Shown here: one piece after another, positions 55,601-64,000 of the stretch
Numbering within the stretch: the stretch's first letter is position 1
How the letters are laid out: each line of letters opens with the position of its first letter
Assembly: GCF_900100275.1 (NCBI RefSeq)
Contig: NZ_FNET01000001.1
Span: 372,001 to 436,000 of the forward strand
DNA: 64,000 bases
Origin: Lentzea albidocapillata subsp. violacea
GTDB lineage: Bacteria > Actinomycetota > Actinomycetes > Mycobacteriales > Pseudonocardiaceae
Direction of reading: 5' to 3'
Notes under the pieces: generated by a model
The model's input: the letters and a program-made list of their open reading frames with translations, nothing else
Databases searched by the model: none
What the model was told of the DNA's origin: nothing
Translations under genes and position numbers: made by a program

Positions 55601-58227
55601 TCGAGGCCGAACAGGCCGGGAAGGTCGTTGCGCGTGACGCCGAGCCTGCCGTACAGGCGCGCGAGGTGGTTTTCGACGGTGCGGATGGACAACGTGAGGC
55701 GGTCGGAGATCTCCTGGTTGCTCAACCTGCGGGCGACCAGTTCGGCGATCTCGCGCTCTCGCGTGGTCAACGCCGCGAGCACCGGCGACTCGTCCACGGC
55801 ACGAAGGGCTGGAGTCACCGCGCCCTCCACTCGCCGTGCGAGAGCGCGACACCGGTGCACCGCCGCAGCCTTCGCGTTGATGTCGTTCGTGAACGCTCGA
55901 GCGGCGCTCGCGGCCGTTTCCGCGGCGAGTAGCGTCGCGCCGAGCTCCTCGAACCGTTGCGAGACGGCTAGAAACTCGGTTCCGGCCTGGGCGGCGGCGT
56001 GCGCTGCGAAGCACCGCACCAGTTCGCCGTCCACCTGATCCGCGAGCAGCGCGAGCCGCTGCCGCAAGCCGGGGAACCCGAGCCGGACGCCGTCGTGCAA
56101 TGCCAACGCTTCCAGCGCCCGCTGGCCCCGTGCCACGGCTGTGTCGGCCGCGGAACGAACGAGCCGCTCGGCCCGGCTGTGCTCACCCCGCGCTGCCGCC
56201 AGCCACGCCTCTGCCAGGAGGATCTCCGAGTCGTGGGTGTGGACCATCGGCTGGTGGACACGCTGTGCCTCGGCCAGCAGTTCGAGGGCGCCGTCGAGAT
56301 CGCCCAGCCACGTCGCGGCGATCGACTGGCCAGCGTGACACCAGGACAACATGCTGCCGAAGTCGTGCTGCCGCAACAGGTCTGCCGCTTCCCGGAACTG
56401 ATGGCGTGCCGACGCGACGAGCCCTCTGGAAAGCAACGCGCGTCCCAGCAGCGTGGCCCACAGGCCGCGCACGTCGTCGGTCCGCCGGTTCGTTGCCGCC
56501 GTGTATCCCTCCTGCGCGAGGGCGTGCATGTCGGCGAGCCGCCCGGCCAGCCAGTACGCGGTCGCCTGGCCCGCTTGCAGGTAGTTCACCGACCACGGCA
56601 CGTCGGCGGAGGCGCTGCGCGCGAACGTGATCCCGGCATCGGCGGCCTCGATCGCTCGGTTCGTGTGGCCGGTGAGAGCCAGCGCCGGGATCAGGGCCTG
56701 CAACGCCCGCGCGCGGCTGAGATCAGTGGCGGCCGCCGAGGTGAGCACTGCCTCCGCGATCGCGCGCGCCTCGTGCGGGCGACCGTTGAACATCACGATG
56801 AACGCCCTGTGCGCAGCGAACTCGTCGTGTTCGGGGCTGGGCCCGAAGTCGTCCTGCGCCTTGCGGAGAACCGTCTCCGCCGCCTCGGTGTCACCGAGGC
56901 CCCAGAACAGGTTCGACGCGGTGACAATGGGCCGCCACGCGTCGTGGCCGCCCTCGTGCGACCGGCTCAGCACGGCCGCGGCCTCATCGTGACGACACTG
57001 CCAGTACAGCGCATCGGCCAGCAGGACATGCGCGTCCGGCCCGCCACCCTTCTCCGTCGCGCTGCGGGCGAACCGCTCGGTCGCGCGGTGGTCGAAAACG
57101 TGCCTGGCCTCCCGCGCGGCCGCCAGCAACGTCTCCGGGTCGAGTGCTCTTCCCCCGTCGAGACTCCAGCCGGCCAAGCGGATCAGGTCTCCCCGGCGAC
57201 GCACACCGGCCGCCGCCAGCTCGTCCGCGAGCCCGCTCAAGATCGCCCGGCGGCGCAGCATGCCCATCCGAGCACGCAACGACTCGCCGTAGAGGGGGTG
57301 CGCCAACCGGATCGACACCCGGCCGCCGTCATCGGTGGCGGACACCAGCCCGCGCGCCTCCAGCGACTCGAGCACGTCGACGTGAGGCAGGAACTCGAGT
57401 TCCAGCGGTTCACCGACGGCGAGGACCTCCAGCACCGCGGTCTCGTCCGCGGTCAGTCCGACCAGCCGCGCCTCGATCAGCTCGGACAACCGCTCGCCGA
57501 ACGCGATGTCACCGTCCCAGCTCCACACGCCGCCGCGCAGGCACAATCGGCCGGACATCTGCCCGGCCCGCGCCAGCTCACGGAGGAACAACACGTTGCC
57601 TCGGGTCGCGTACCACAGCCGGTTAACCGTCAGCCTGCTCACCTGGCCGGCGAGTCCGGCGGCTAGCACGTCCGCGGTTTCCAGGCGGGACAACGGTTGC
57701 AGCTCGAGCCGCACCGCCAGCCCGTCCTTCCACAACGTCGTGATCGGGTCGGCCACGGGCTCCCGCGCCCGCACGGTGACGACGACGAACACGGTGCCCG
57801 TGGCAGCCAGCATGTGGATCGCCGCCGCCGAGGCGTCGTCGAGCAGGTGGCCGTCGTCCACGAACAACAACACCTGCTGCTCACGCCGTAGTTCGTCCCG
57901 CAGGCCCTGCATCAGTTCGACCGTGCTGTCGCTGGTGTCGGCGCCGGAAGGAACCAGATGGATCAGTGCACCGAACGCGACGTCGGACAGCGACCGGTTC
58001 GCGGTGACCCGTTCCACGACGCACCCGCGTTCCGCCGCACGCTGCGTCAGTTCCGTCGCGAGCCGTGTCTTGCCGACACCAGCCGGCCCGGAAACCACGA
58101 CACCACAATGGTCTGGACCGACCAGGATCTTCTCGAGGAGATCCAGTTCCTCCGTCCGGCCGGTCAGCGGCCAGTTGCTTTCCACACCCGTACGTCGCTC
58201 ACGGAACAACTTGCGTAACCGACCCAT
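55597..58227 (-). CDS. LAL-type LuxR-family regulator with AAA ATPase domain
   Basis: 876 residues from ATG 58227 (GTG 58230 adjacent). Residues about 20-300: STAND/AAA ATPase with Walker A SGPAGVGKTRLATEL and Walker B LLFVDDGHLL. A long helical middle follows, and the C-terminal LuxR HTH is TTREREIAELVARRLSNQEISDRLTLSIRTVENHLARLY. These large regulators activate pathways in response to small effectors. The ribosome site is poor. It heads a minus-strand run with the patatin and Ig-like membrane genes. Confidence 0.93.
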   Translation of the reverse strand: MGRLRKLFRERRTGVESNWPLTGRTEELDLLEKILVGPDHCGVVVSGPAGVGKTRLATELTQRAAERGCVVERVTANRSLSDVAFGALIHLVPSGADTSDSTVELMQGLRDELRREQQVLLFVDDGHLLDDASAAAIHMLAATGTVFVVVTVRAREPVADPITTLWKDGLAVRLELQPLSRLETADVLAAGLAGQVSRLTVNRLWYATRGNVLFLRELARAGQMSGRLCLRGGVWSWDGDIAFGERLSELIEARLVGLTADETAVLEVLAVGEPLELEFLPHVDVLESLEARGLVSATDDGGRVSIRLAHPLYGESLRARMGMLRRRAILSGLADELAAAGVRRRGDLIRLAGWSLDGGRALDPETLLAAAREARHVFDHRATERFARSATEKGGGPDAHVLLADALYWQCRHDEAAAVLSRSHEGGHDAWRPIVTASNLFWGLGDTEAAETVLRKAQDDFGPSPEHDEFAAHRAFIVMFNGRPHEARAIAEAVLTSAAATDLSRARALQALIPALALTGHTNRAIEAADAGITFARSASADVPWSVNYLQAGQATAYWLAGRLADMHALAQEGYTAATNRRTDDVRGLWATLLGRALLSRGLVASARHQFREAADLLRQHDFGSMLSWCHAGQSIAATWLGDLDGALELLAEAQRVHQPMVHTHDSEILLAEAWLAAARGEHSRAERLVRSAADTAVARGQRALEALALHDGVRLGFPGLRQRLALLADQVDGELVRCFAAHAAAQAGTEFLAVSQRFEELGATLLAAETAASAARAFTNDINAKAAAVHRCRALARRVEGAVTPALRAVDESPVLAALTTREREIAELVARRLSNQEISDRLTLSIRTVENHLARLYGRLGVTRNDLPGLFGLD

Positions 58228-58354
58228 CACGGTCCGATAGCGAGGAACACCCGAACGGATGAAGTGACGTGATGGAGTACCCGGCTACTCACTCACCCAG
58301 AACCCCACCTCGGCGAACGTGACGCCGTCACAAGCAGCCAAAGGGAGGGGCATC

Positions 58355-58879
58355 ATGACCACACGCACCTGGGCACTGCGGGCAGCAGCACTGTGTGCCA
58401 CCGTGCCGTTGATCGGCGCACCGGGCATGGCGAACGGGGACACTTCTCAGCAAGCCACGGCGTACACGCTGGTGGCCAAGCACAGCGGCAAGTGCCTGAC
58501 CGCAGCGGGCACGGGCGACGGCGCGGCCGTCATGCAGATGACGTGCGCAGGCCACAGCACCCAGAAGTGGATCCTGGACATCGGGGGTACCACTACGAAG
58601 ATCAGGAGCGTCGGCGCCACGAACCACTGCCTCGACCTGTGGGGCAACATCAACGGCGACACGGTCGGCATCGTGAGCTGGACCTGCTACAACGCGCCGC
58701 AGCAGAACTGGCGGCTGAACTGGCGCGGTGGCCGGTACTACGAGATCCGCGCCCACGACACCGACCGGTGCATCGACGTCCCGCACACCAGCCGAGCGGA
58801 AGGCGTTCCGGTGTACCAGTGGGGCTGCCACATCGCCGACAACGCCAACCAACAGTGGGAGCTCAGGTACGAGGGATAG
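58355..58879 (+). CDS. secreted ricin-type beta-trefoil lectin
   Basis: 174 residues from ATG 58355 after GGGAGGGG. Signal peptide (AALCATVPLIGAPGMANG), then one ricin-B-like trefoil: the three repeats contain QxW motifs (TQKWILD, QQNWRLN and NQQWELR) and three Cys pairs (KCLTAAG, TCAGH; HCLDLWG, TCYN; RCIDVPH, GCHI). It binds galactose-type sugars in general. Stand-alone rather than fused to an enzyme, so it may act as an adhesin or toxin-associated lectin. Confidence 0.92.
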   Translation: MTTRTWALRAAALCATVPLIGAPGMANGDTSQQATAYTLVAKHSGKCLTAAGTGDGAAVMQMTCAGHSTQKWILDIGGTTTKIRSVGATNHCLDLWGNINGDTVGIVSWTCYNAPQQNWRLNWRGGRYYEIRAHDTDRCIDVPHTSRAEGVPVYQWGCHIADNANQQWELRYEG

Positions 58880-58902
58880 GTCGAGGCCCTGCGGTCGCAG
58901 GC

Positions 58903-58929
58903 GGCGGGGTCGTCCTCCACGGCCCCGCC
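58903..58929 (+). terminator. terminator-like hairpin after the lectin gene
   Basis: GGCGGGGTC (58903-58911) and GGCCCCGCC (58921-58929) pair at 8 of 9 positions around a 9-nt loop, 24 bp after the lectin stop. No T-run follows. Confidence 0.4.
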
Positions 58930-59842
58930 GCTGCGCACACCGGTTCGCCAAGGTCTCGGCCTCGGTCAACTGGGCAGGTGAACCGTGGAGGTTGTCGCGG
59001 CCGTCACTTGCGGGATGCAGCCTGGACGAACAGCTCACGTTCAGCCCTGCCAACGCGAGCGCGCCCACCTGCCGCTCCAGTTCGACAGCTCGATCACACC
59101 GTCACCAGGCGCTCAGGGCTGATCTTGCTGTCGATATGTGCACGGCAGGACCGGGTAGCTCAGGCAGCCTGATCCGGGTGGTGCCGGGGGAGGGTGGGAG
59201 CAGCCTGACGAAGCCGGGACGTGTCAGCGTTGCCAGATAGTGCGGGTCCGGCGAGCGGAACGGAAAGGAGTACGCGAGGAACCCGCGTTGTTACCCGCTG
59301 TGCTGCACGGCTCGTCAGGTTTCGCTCAGCCAGGCCGTCGTGCAACACGCTTGCGCATCGCCCAACCGTCCTTTCCAGGACTTCGCCACCGGTGATCTTC
59401 ACCGCCCGTGGCATGAACGCTGCGTGCGCATACGTGATCTTCAACCGCTGCACCCGCGGCGGTGATTCCGCCGATGGACAGGCGCTGAGGTCGGTCGAGG
59501 TACGCGACGCAATGCAGCCGAAGCCGTCCCGCCAGAGTCCCAAGATCGCCTTTGTGTCTGCATTCAAGATCGAGAGATCCTGGCGTTGTCTCGTAGTCGT
59601 GACGTGGAATAGATGCGCTACGCGAACTAGAATTCAGAGATTGGCAGCTTCACTCAAATGGAGGTACAAGGTCCGCGTGTCATCCTGCCAATATCGGTCC
59701 CCGACCACGAAGTGGTCGCTGCGCGGGGGGCGCATCCTGGGGGATTCTGTGTATGCGCGGGATCGTCTTATGCTGCCATTATGTGGTGGCGAGTTCGTGC
59801 ACTCCTCGTTCAGTCGAAATCGGTTTCGATTCGAGGGATTCG
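58930..59842. other. gene-poor stretch
   Basis: No convincing gene. Frames on both strands are open but lack recognisable domains and good starts. The sequence becomes less GC-rich towards 59550-59830, where the promoter and ribosome site of the nuclease gene must lie. A tRNA-like GGGTAGCTCAGG near 59153 has no partner stems. Confidence 0.4.
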
Positions 59843-61090
59843 ATGAGGTCAGTACCTCGGCAATGGCGCGCGGCCGCAGCGGTGCTCATAGCCGTGCTGT
59901 CGATCGCAACGGCCACCGCGCCCGCGAGCGGTGAAGTCTCAGCAAAGCAGCGGTCAGCCGCTGAGCTGGCGAAGATCGCGCAGGTGCCGGATCGCATGCC
60001 ACTGCCGCAGAGAGATCAGATCAGAGTCAGCAACGGCGCCGACTGCGAAAAGCCGACTAAGGACGGCGCGTCCGCCTGCCTGACGGTAGTCCGCCCTGAC
60101 AAGTCCACGGTGGCGGCGCCGCCCGGCGGTGAGATGTCGACGTCCGCAATCCAGCCCATGCCGCAGTTCTGTGTTGACAATCCGTTCACTGGATGGTGGG
60201 TAAACCGAACGAGCGCCTGCTCGATCTCCGGCCTGAGGCTGACCACGACGCGGACGGTCAATGGCGTCACCACTGTGACGGGCGAGGCGAACATGAACGT
60301 CTACCCGTACGCGTACAGCTCCACAACTCTTCAGACGATCGGCTATCAGATTCAGTTGTCGATGCACAACGGTTGGGGTGATGCGAGGAACGCTTCCGTG
60401 TCCGGCGGGTCGAACCTGGTCGGCGCCTGCCTGACGCGAAGCCGTCAGTTCCCGTCCCAGCCTCTTCTGCCGCTCAACAGCTTCAAGGACGGCGAGTGGT
60501 ACTTCGACACCACCGCGACCGCTCCCGGAGCCATCGGGCACTGTGATCCGACCTGGGAGGTCACTTTCACCACCTCGGGATACGCGCCCGCAACCGCGAA
60601 CTATCTGACCTACGCCTTCCGCTGTGACAACGCGACCGGCGGAAATCCCAATGTGGGCTGCGTGGTGCCGCAATACCCGTCAGCACTGCTCTACTTCAGC
60701 AGCTCCTACCCGGCGCTGGCGTCTCACGTGTCACGGGCGCAGGCTTCGGGACTTCCCGGCGCCACGTTCGATGCACCGTTGACGCGCAGCACCGACGCCG
60801 CAGTCGAGGCACGCAACCGCGCGCTGGCCTGTGGAGACGCTCCAAGCATCGACGGCAAGACCTGTGACGAGTATCCGTTGGCCACGTCACGGAACGGCTT
60901 GAGCGCCGGCGGAGCCCGGCGAATCTTCGACAACTGCGGATTCGCTCCGCAGCCCGGCAGCGGACCAGACGGAGCGAGCGCGTGCATGATCACCGCAAGC
61001 GAGAACAACGCTCAAGGCGGTCTCAACACGCAGTTCTACCGCAGTGAACGGGTCCTTGACGGGGATCCCTTCCGGGTGATCGTCATCTAA
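59843..61090 (+). CDS. secreted protein with C-terminal NucA/NucB-type deoxyribonuclease domain
   Basis: 415 residues from ATG 59843. N-terminal signal (AAAAVLIAVLSIATATAPASG). The large middle is unrecognised (beta-rich, several Cys). The last 80 residues match NucA/NucB extracellular DNases: KTCDEYPLA and, after GARRIFDNCG, ENNAQGGLNTQFYRSERVLDGDPFRV (family pattern CDEYPFA, ENxxQG, FYRxxRVLDGDxF). It would cut DNA outside the cell. Base composition is a little lower in GC than neighbours, hinting at transfer. Confidence 0.78.
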   Translation: MRSVPRQWRAAAAVLIAVLSIATATAPASGEVSAKQRSAAELAKIAQVPDRMPLPQRDQIRVSNGADCEKPTKDGASACLTVVRPDKSTVAAPPGGEMSTSAIQPMPQFCVDNPFTGWWVNRTSACSISGLRLTTTRTVNGVTTVTGEANMNVYPYAYSSTTLQTIGYQIQLSMHNGWGDARNASVSGGSNLVGACLTRSRQFPSQPLLPLNSFKDGEWYFDTTATAPGAIGHCDPTWEVTFTTSGYAPATANYLTYAFRCDNATGGNPNVGCVVPQYPSALLYFSSSYPALASHVSRAQASGLPGATFDAPLTRSTDAAVEARNRALACGDAPSIDGKTCDEYPLATSRNGLSAGGARRIFDNCGFAPQPGSGPDGASACMITASENNAQGGLNTQFYRSERVLDGDPFRVIVI

Positions 61091-61109
61091 TCGTCGGAAA
61101 TCCGGCCAT

Positions 61110-61158
61110 ACTGCGGGGCTTGCGTGAGGAGATAAACTGGAGGCGCGAGCCCCGCAGT
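61110..61158 (+). repeat. inverted repeat between nuclease and following gene
   Basis: ACTGCGGGGCTTGCG (61110-61124) pairs at 14 of 15 positions (one G-T) with CGCGAGCCCCGCAGT (61144-61158), loop 19 nt. It begins 20 bp after the nuclease stop and ends 35 bp before the next start. It may be a terminator or a hairpin that sets the relative expression of the two genes. Confidence 0.5.
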
Positions 61159-61193
61159 GTCGGTGCCGAATGACGAGGAACTAGGAGAACGCT

Positions 61194-61805
61194 GTGCACG
61201 ACTACAAGATTGTTCGTGTCAGCGAGCAAGGCTTCGGGTTGTTCGACCGAGGCGAAGTTCCCATGATCCCTGGACACTTCACCAACGGACTTTTGCGCCC
61301 GCTGCCGTTCGGAGCGTTGGTGTACACCGGGGTCAGTGTCGGAACAGTTAATGTCGCGGCGAAAAGCCTTGTCGACAGACCTGATCTCGCCGAGGTTGCC
61401 AACTGGGATGATGCAGTCGAGGTCAGCGTGCGCAGCGAGTACGGTCAGCTCAATGTCGAGTCGTACGAAGACGGACCTGTTGATGGTTTGCCGCTTCTGA
61501 GTGCGCGCGGGCCAGGTTGGTACCGGATCCGTGCGCACGTACGACATCGTGACCGGTACTACGATGCGATCAACGCAGACGGAGCGGAGAACTATCTTCT
61601 GCTGAGCTGGCCGGAGGGGAACCCTTCTTCCGAAGTTGTGCTGCGTGCAACCGATATGTGTGGGAGGCAACTCCGATTGACCAGCGCATATACCCCGGAA
61701 GCCGTCTCTCAGACGCCGCCGATGGCGCGCGATGAGACGCGTGAGCGGACGCACCAAGCGCTTCTGGACGCACAGAAGCTGGCCCCTGATCCTGAGAGTC
61801 AGTGA
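61194..61805 (+). CDS. cytosolic protein next to the secreted nuclease, unknown function
   Basis: 203 residues, GTG 61194 with AGGAG upstream. No signal peptide or membrane segment. The section GPGWYRIRAHVRHRDRYYDA, followed by ENYLLLSWPE, is a recurring pattern in uncharacterised actinobacterial proteins of this size. Its position behind a secreted DNase makes an immunity role conceivable, but the family is not known to be one; it could equally be unrelated. Confidence 0.7.
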   Translation: MHDYKIVRVSEQGFGLFDRGEVPMIPGHFTNGLLRPLPFGALVYTGVSVGTVNVAAKSLVDRPDLAEVANWDDAVEVSVRSEYGQLNVESYEDGPVDGLPLLSARGPGWYRIRAHVRHRDRYYDAINADGAENYLLLSWPEGNPSSEVVLRATDMCGRQLRLTSAYTPEAVSQTPPMARDETRERTHQALLDAQKLAPDPESQ

Positions 61806-62929
61806 AGCGTTCTATCGCGTGGCCGCACGTTCGCAACCGGCCCCCTGGCCCGGATGGCTCACGCACGCTCAAGCTCGACGCACCGGCTCCACGGTTGTTG
61901 TCGGGCCAAGTACACCCCAGTCCCTGCTCGCTGGTGCGCACAGCAGTGCGGCTCACTGTCGGTGCATCGTCAGCCCTGTTGATCGGGAACACTTGAGCTG
62001 CCCGCGTCGCTGTTGGTGTCGTTGTGTCCGATGAACGCACGGGTGACGGCGTAGCGGCGGCGACGAGTGCGGCGATGGTGTGGGACGCCGACGTTGTCGA
62101 CATCGACCGGTCCTGAGTTGGAGGAGCGGGTTAACCGACTTCGCACGAAAGCGATCGGCGAGGGCGCGTCAAGGTGTCGCCAGGTTGAGCAGCCGCTAGC
62201 CGATGATAGCGCTGGCGCTGCTCACCCAGGACCTCAGCACTCACGCCATGCCACGAGTCAATAGCGGACTGGGACACCGAACGCCTCGTTGACACGTCTG
62301 AGACGTGGCATCTCTGGCTGGCCAAGGCGAACGTGTCGGAACGTGGTCGAGCCTGAGGAGACGTCATAACCCCACCAGAAATGTTCGGCAGCGCGCAGCA
62401 AGGAGCGGGCTGTCCACTGGTGGTGATCTTGAGTCGACAGAGGAAGATCCAGCGCTGGGAGACGAACGCCCTGTTCGTGGCGCTCGACACCAGCGTCACC
62501 TCATGCACCCCTCAATGCTGGAGATGCTGGTTCGCGGAGCTTCTTCGCTGGTCAGCCGTGGGAGCACGTTCCGGGAGCAGTGGGGACATCCGCGCGACGT
62601 ACGGCGCCGGGGTGACCGTGCCACGGGTGCTGGGCTTCGTGTTGGTGCGGCTGCTGGCCGAGGGCATGCGCTATCTGGTACAGGAGCTGTGGAAGGACCT
62701 GCTGCGACGGTGGTGACCGTGCCCCGGTGACCTGGGCTGTTGCCGGGGCCTTTCGCCTGAAAGTGCGCCAGAGGCAAACCTTCGCCTGGCTGAGCTTCTT
62801 GGCGATGGTGCACGTTGCCGCGCCGCTCCTTGGTGGGAGGATGACGTAAAAGCGCCGCCTGACCTGCAGGGATCACGAGGACAGGTCGGGTGTTGATGAC
62901 GTGCGGCGGCACACCTGACCTGAGCAACC
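61806..62929. other. gene-poor stretch with one weak candidate
   Basis: Mostly without coding signs. One plus-strand frame (62381-62716, about 111 residues) ends in a plausible helical C-terminus (VLGFVLVRLLAEGMRYLVQELWKDLL) and is followed by an inverted repeat, GCCCCGG at 62721-62727 and CCGGGGC at 62743-62749, like a terminator before TTT. I could not find a start with a ribosome binding site. The rest shows nothing I can name. Confidence 0.35.
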
Positions 62930-63196
62930 TCACCGCTTGCGGCGTACGCCTTTGACGGTGACGAGCACTGGGTAGATCGCCGTGACGATTACACCGACGA
63001 CGATCAGCACAACCGACGCCAGCGCGACACCTCCGACCAGCAGCGTCAAGCCGACCACGTAGGTGAGCAACAACAGGACGACGAACAGCGCTCTCTGCGA
63101 CAGCCGGTGGTGATGTCGTACCCCGCTGAGATTGGCAAGATCCCTCAGTACTGCAAGGATCGCTGCGGTGCCGACCGGTGTACGGATGCCCCGCAC
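62930..63196 (-). CDS. small membrane protein
   Basis: 88 residues from GTG 63196 (GGAG 6 nt upstream); upstream starts in the same frame are possible. Two hydrophobic segments (RALFVVLLLLTYVVGLTLLVGG and ASVVLIVVGVIVTAIYPVLV) and a basic end (KGVRRKR). No family recognised. It overlaps the end of the next minus-strand gene by 52 bases and is probably co-transcribed with it. Confidence 0.5.
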   Translation of the reverse strand: MRGIRTPVGTAAILAVLRDLANLSGVRHHHRLSQRALFVVLLLLTYVVGLTLLVGGVALASVVLIVVGVIVTAIYPVLVTVKGVRRKR

Positions 63197-64000
63197 GCCC
63201 ACTCCGCTTTCGCGACGAACCGCGAGACTTCGCGCAACCAAGCCACGTTACGAGCCAGATCGGCCTCCATCGCGGGGGGCGGGTGGTTCGAGCCGGTGCC
63301 CTCGACGCGCTCGTCGCGTCTGAGTGCGGACGTCAGCATCGCCGCCTCCGCGAACGCTGCTCGCTCGTCGCCCGCGAGACCCGCGCGATCGGCGGCGTGC
63401 AGTGCGCGGTCGTATTCGGCCGGGTCACAGTAGTCGGTCAACGCGCGGCGCGCGTCCCAGATCTGCACGACCCGCAGGTGCAGGCGGAGATCCATCTCGT
63501 GCGGATGCGGCGCCCACTTGTCGTCCCACCACGGCCCGAGTCTCGTGCCTCCCAGGTCCATCGTCACGTGCGGAAACCGTGCGGTGAGAGCCGCCCACAA
63601 CGAGTGCAGCTGGTGATGCGCCCGGTACCGCCGCGCCCAGAGGATCAGCGTGGTGAGGCGCGGACCCCAGCCCGGAACGGTCAGGCCGACGAGCCCCAGC
63701 GGCACGGCCACGAGGATCACCGGTCCGGTCAGGACCATTTCACCGACTCGCGGTGTGACACCGAAGCGGGCTAACAGGAGATAGGACGCCTTGATGACAC
63801 TGTAGACGGCACCAGCCGTGCATCCGGCGGCGCCGACCGCCATGCCCCGCCGGATCCACGGATCGCTCGCCAGTCGGGACCACCGCGCGGACAGCAGCGC
63901 GGCGGCGACGATCAGCACCCCGAGGTAGACCACGTAGGTCACCAGGTACAGCGACGTGAACGGTGCGTCGACGTAGTGTGCCAAGAATCCAGCGGAGTAG
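63145..64000 (-). CDS. MAB_1171c/DUF6545-like membrane protein, cut by window end
   Basis: At least 285 residues; the frame stays open to the last base, so the N-terminus lies outside. Visible are four hydrophobic segments (SLYLVTYVVYLGVLIVAAALL, RRGMAVGAAGCTAGAVYSVI, VILVAVPLGLVGLTV and neighbours) and the C-terminal domain of this family (LHSLWAALTARFPHVTMDL; DLRLHLRVVQIWDARRAL). Family members are actinobacterial integral membrane proteins of unproven transport role. GTG/TTG 63984 is unlikely to be the true start. Confidence 0.75.
   Translation of the reverse strand, partial: YSAGFLAHYVDAPFTSLYLVTYVVYLGVLIVAAALLSARWSRLASDPWIRRGMAVGAAGCTAGAVYSVIKASYLLLARFGVTPRVGEMVLTGPVILVAVPLGLVGLTVPGWGPRLTTLILWARRYRAHHQLHSLWAALTARFPHVTMDLGGTRLGPWWDDKWAPHPHEMDLRLHLRVVQIWDARRALTDYCDPAEYDRALHAADRAGLAGDERAAFAEAAMLTSALRRDERVEGTGSNHPPPAMEADLARNVAWLREVSRFVAKAEWACGASVHRSAPQRSLQY

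Noticed and set aside
59149..59200. tRNA-like GGGTAGCTCAGG
   Set aside because: D-arm-like match only; no acceptor, anticodon or T-arm stems could be folded.

Overview
This is high-GC DNA from an actinobacterium. Two features of the window point there: an S-(hydroxymethyl)mycothiol dehydrogenase (mycothiol is the actinobacterial thiol) and a regulator set of SARP/STAND, LAL-type LuxR, FCD-type GntR and TPR-type XRE proteins. GTG/TTG starts, ATGA or GTGA start-stop overlaps and many Sec-secreted proteins fit a filamentous Pseudonocardiales-like genome. That family assignment is inference, and nothing here gives the species.

Left part (1-22.4 kb). prfC (RF3) is followed by a phosphoketolase remnant, a universal stress protein, a TerC-like membrane protein with a strong hairpin at its ribosome binding site, a stretch with odd small reading frames and a DoxX-like protein. 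Next come a divergent alpha/beta hydrolase and WYL regulator pair, and a 1391-residue SARP-STAND NTPase-WD40 regulator divergent from a small LuxR-type regulator. A compact operon follows (12.4-18.9 kb): two exported proteins, a MacAB-like adaptor/ATPase/permease set, a Rv2525c-like glycoside hydrolase and an M23 peptidase, ending at a perfect palindrome. Then come a flavoprotein/membrane protein/TetR operon whose first ribosome binding site lies in a perfect 21-bp inverted repeat, and an SDR remnant.

Centre (22.5-46.3 kb). This is a self-contained route from glycine betaine to pyruvate and formate/CO2. BCCT transporter brings betaine in; the Rieske oxygenase, probably fed by the Rieske ferredoxin and FAD reductase, gives dimethylglycine; the dimethylglycine dehydrogenase-like protein gives sarcosine; heterotetrameric sarcosine oxidase (soxBDAG) gives glycine; glyA and sdaA give serine and pyruvate. 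Released formaldehyde is handled by mscR and an MBL-fold hydrolase, and formate by a YdeP-type molybdoenzyme. Folate-bound C1 units are handled by folD, fchA and purU, with pabB feeding folate synthesis. The genes form four transcription units. Two share a tandem palindromic operator (Rieske/reductase and glyA units), and two share a GntR-like operator just after a TTGACC-N17-TANTGT promoter (sox and purU units). FolD has lost its catalytic cyclohydrolase lysine, which would explain the adjacent separate cyclohydrolase gene.

Right part (46.4-64 kb). This holds an XRE/TPR regulator, a secreted GH16 glucanase, an IS5-type transposase remnant, a DUF2330 protein, a small membrane protein with a TIGR01777 epimerase, and a minus-strand operon of a LAL-type LuxR regulator, an HTH-patatin fusion and an Ig-like/multi-pass membrane protein. 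It continues with a secreted ricin-type lectin, a secreted NucA/NucB-type nuclease beside a cytosolic unknown, gene-poor stretches and a MAB_1171c-like membrane protein cut by the window end.
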